This document shows positions 5,508 through 7,207 of a stretch of 7,207 bases of DNA, piece by piece. Both the position numbers and the translations under genes were made by a program. Each line of letters starts with the position of its first letter. Within the stretch, counting starts at the first letter, position 1. This stretch comes from Verrucomicrobiales bacterium (lineage in GTDB: Bacteria; Verrucomicrobiota; Verrucomicrobiia; Verrucomicrobiales; DEV007), in contig JALRFZ010000416.1 in NCBI GenBank assembly GCA_023253615.1, positions 1 through 7,207 on the forward strand, written 5' to 3'. Under the pieces are notes generated by a model. It had not been told where the DNA came from. It saw nothing but the letters and a program-made list of their open reading frames with translations, and ran no database searches.

Positions 5508-6782
5508 ATGGAAGCAGACAAGGGTGGAACGGAGGGCGGCCATATGGAGGATCCCCTCGCGAGCTGGCGCCCCGGCGAGGTCTGGTTTCGCGGGTGGATT
5601 CCCCGCGATCTGCCCTGGGGCCGCGAGGATTTGCTGGAGGAGGTGCCGGCGGAGGCCCGGGGCAGCTATGGCGTGAAGGCCGGACGGGCGGTGACCTTGG
5701 ACGGCCAGCGATATGGGGACGGCGAACTGGTGATCGTGGAGACGCGGTCGGACTTCGAGCGTCTCCTGCCCGGCATCGGCACGGCGACGGATCTGGTCTT
5801 TCCGTGGTATGACCGCCTTGTCCCGGCGGGCCTGGTGGCGCCGCACGCGCGACGGGTCGAGCTGGCGGCCTACCGGGCGGAATTCCAAGGGCGGTTTTTC
5901 AAGGCTCTGTTGATCACGGTGGGTTTGGTCGGGGCGGGTTTCTACTTCCCGGAGTTCCGCATGCTGGCGCTGCTGATGGCGACGATCTACGGGCTTTTTC
6001 CCCTGGTGGAGGCGGCGATGGCGTGGCTGCGCCGGGTGGATCGCTTTTCGGTGGAGGATCTGAATCGGCGGATGGTGAACTTCGAGTTTTTCCGCCGTTG
6101 GCTGGGGACGCGGCGATCCCGGCTCTTGAAGGTTGGAGTGGTGGTGCTGGTGCTGGTGTTTGTGGGACAGATGCTGGCGGGGCTGCCCGGATCGATCGAG
6201 GCGGCCGCCCTGGTGAAGGAGCGGGTGACGCGCGACGGGGAATGGTGGCGCCTCGTGACGACGGGCCTGATGCACGGCAGTGTCATCCACATCCTGTTCA
6301 ACGGGATGGCGCTCTACAGCCTGGGGCGTGTCATCATCTCGTTGGTGAGCCCGTCGTTGCTGGGCTTTGTCTTTCTCTTCACGGTGGTGACGGGATCGCT
6401 GGCGAGTCTTTATCTCGGCCCGGGGCAGGCGAGCGTGGGGGCATCGGGCGGGATCCTCGGTTGCCTCGGCTTTCTTCTCGTCGTGACGGGCCGGTTCCGC
6501 GACGTCTTGCCGGGCTTTCTGCGGGCGAGCCTGATCCAATCGACCATCGTGGTCTCGATCTTCGGTCTCCTGGGCAGTTCCTTCATCGACAACGCCGCCC
6601 ACGGCGGCGGGTTTGTCGGCGGAGTGGTGCTGGGCATGGCGATGTCGCCGTGGATGCGGCTTGCCCCGACGTCGACACGTCCGGTCGTGAGAATCCTCGC
6701 GGTGATCAGCCTCGCGATCCTCCTGCTGGGGGTCGGCAAGATCGCCTGGGAATTGTGGCGATCCTCCGTGCCGGGGGCTTGA
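5508..6782 (+). CDS. Rhomboid-family intramembrane serine protease with long N-terminal extension
   Basis: Membrane-embedded serine protease that cleaves transmembrane substrates. From ATG 5508 it has 424 residues, longer than GlpG-type enzymes. A soluble N-terminal part (about 1-128) is followed by a hydrophobic hairpin (131-172), a charged linker (173-206), and a rhomboid core with membrane segments near 207-225, 258-280, 283-304, 313-329, 342-358, 364-385 and 394-413. Active-site features match GlpG: WWR (246-248); HGSVIHILFN with H256, H261 and N265; GASG with the nucleophile S313; and the catalytic H365 in AAHGGGFVGG. It should therefore be active. Start: AGGA lies 7 nt before ATG 5508, but GGAGG (5531-5535) lies 8 nt before the in-frame ATG 5544 (Met13), so a product 12 residues shorter is a real alternative. 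It lies downstream of the perfect LexA-type box, and no adjacent gene is an obvious substrate. Confidence 0.92.
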   Translation: MEADKGGTEGGHMEDPLASWRPGEVWFRGWIPRDLPWGREDLLEEVPAEARGSYGVKAGRAVTLDGQRYGDGELVIVETRSDFERLLPGIGTATDLVFPWYDRLVPAGLVAPHARRVELAAYRAEFQGRFFKALLITVGLVGAGFYFPEFRMLALLMATIYGLFPLVEAAMAWLRRVDRFSVEDLNRRMVNFEFFRRWLGTRRSRLLKVGVVVLVLVFVGQMLAGLPGSIEAAALVKERVTRDGEWWRLVTTGLMHGSVIHILFNGMALYSLGRVIISLVSPSLLGFVFLFTVVTGSLASLYLGPGQASVGASGGILGCLGFLLVVTGRFRDVLPGFLRASLIQSTIVVSIFGLLGSSFIDNAAHGGGFVGGVVLGMAMSPWMRLAPTSTRPVVRILAVISLAILLLGVGKIAWELWRSSVPGA

Positions 6783-6837
6783 AAGGGCGGTCACGCGGAG
6801 GAATCTGGCGGCAATCCAGAGCGTACGGACGGAACTT

Positions 6838-6861
6838 CCCCGGCGTCGTTCGCCGACGGGG
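6838..6861. terminator. GC-rich hairpin downstream of the rhomboid gene
   Basis: CCCCGGCG (6838-6845) pairs with CGCC (6851-6854) and GGGG (6858-6861) around a TCGTT loop, with a 3-nt bulge (GAC). It lies 55 nt after the rhomboid stop and has no T-tract. It may end or protect the rhomboid transcript, or sit in the leader of the next gene. A smaller stem, TCTGG/CCAGA (6804-6820), precedes it. Confidence 0.3.
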
Positions 6862-6913
6862 ATGAGAGACGGGGCTTGCGCTTCGCTCAATCCGTCGTAG
6901 ACGAGAATCCACC

Positions 6914-7207
6914 ATGAAATCCCCGCAGTTCTTCCTCACGATTTTCGCCGCCGTGCTCATGCCCGCGGGGGGTGCCTTGGCCGGAAACTTCACGGTGACG
7001 AACAATAACGACAGCGGCCCGGGCTCGTTGCGCGACGCATTGGCCTCCGCCGCAGCGACGGTGGGACAGGATGACACGATCACTTTTCAGAACACCCAGT
7101 CCGGCGCGACGATCGACAGTTCCGGGGGAGGGCCTCTCGTCCTGTCCGCGGCGGGGAGGATCCTCGTCTCGGCCCAGGGGCTGGCGCAGCCGGTGACGAT
7201 CACCGCC
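6914..7207 (+). CDS. Secreted parallel-beta-helix-type surface protein, 5' part only
   Basis: The reading frame runs from ATG 6914 through the window edge without a stop, so only the first 98 residues are visible. A Sec signal peptide covers about 1-23 (FFLTIFAAVLMPAGGALA, cleavage before GN). The mature start FTVTNNNDSGPGSLRDALAS is the opening motif of many large exported proteins with right-handed parallel beta-helix or repeat regions, where TVTNxxDSGPGSLRxA is followed by a DTITF strand; here DDTITF occurs at 56-61. Such proteins are often thousands of residues long and end in an autotransporter, PEP-CTERM or other anchoring domain, which cannot be seen here. The start is set by the signal peptide; no good Shine-Dalgarno sequence is present. 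Function is probably surface adhesion or glycan interaction, by analogy only. Confidence 0.8.
   Translation, partial: MKSPQFFLTIFAAVLMPAGGALAGNFTVTNNNDSGPGSLRDALASAAATVGQDDTITFQNTQSGATIDSSGGGPLVLSAAGRILVSAQGLAQPVTITA

Noticed and set aside
5397..6890. Long open minus-strand frame (about 497 codons) opposite the rhomboid gene
   Set aside because: The translation is rich in His, Arg, Gln and Pro without domain structure, and the opposite strand carries an intact rhomboid active site.
1..7207. CRISPR array, tRNA, rRNA, insertion sequence or phage genes
   Set aside because: No regularly spaced repeats, cloverleaf-like sequence, transposase or phage protein motif was seen on either strand.

Overview
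The window is GC-rich, densely coding DNA that reads as a free-living member of the Verrucomicrobia, probably Verrucomicrobiales. Four things point there: a twin-arginine-exported DUF1501 protein, a secreted protein with the coiled-coil style common in Planctomycetes/Verrucomicrobia, weak or absent Shine-Dalgarno sequences before most genes, and an exact copy of the 14-bp LexA operator published for Verrucomicrobium spinosum (TGTTC-N4-GAACA). The phylum call is inference; no rRNA or other marker gene is present.

Layout, left to right. A Tat-exported DUF1501 protein (95-1534, +) is followed by a short gap that is almost filled by two facing REP-like elements (1544-1600). The first of these could also terminate transcription. 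Next come an APH-fold kinase resembling N-acetylhexosamine 1-kinase (1623-2732, +) and a Sec-exported coiled-coil/galactose-binding-like protein (2799-3479, +) whose beta-domain halves look swapped. A 53-residue two-helix membrane protein lies on the minus strand (3612-3773) with an unusually clear promoter and ribosome binding site. A LysE-family exporter follows (4007-4639, +). The LysE gene converges on a Sec-exported ComEA-like helix-hairpin-helix protein (4828-5325, -), with a strong 12-bp hairpin between them. That gene is divergent from a rhomboid intramembrane protease (5508-6782, +). The window ends inside a secreted parallel-beta-helix-type protein (6914 onward, +).

The genes do not form one pathway; most have their own transcription signals and many products are exported or in membranes. 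The part that looks like a unit is the 182-bp divergent region between the helix-hairpin-helix gene and the rhomboid gene. It holds one perfect and one degenerate LexA-type site exactly 60 bp apart, the degenerate one in the spacer of a plausible promoter. This suggests DNA-damage control of a secreted DNA-binding protein and a membrane protease, neither of which is a standard SOS gene. No tRNA, rRNA, CRISPR array or transposase gene was seen.
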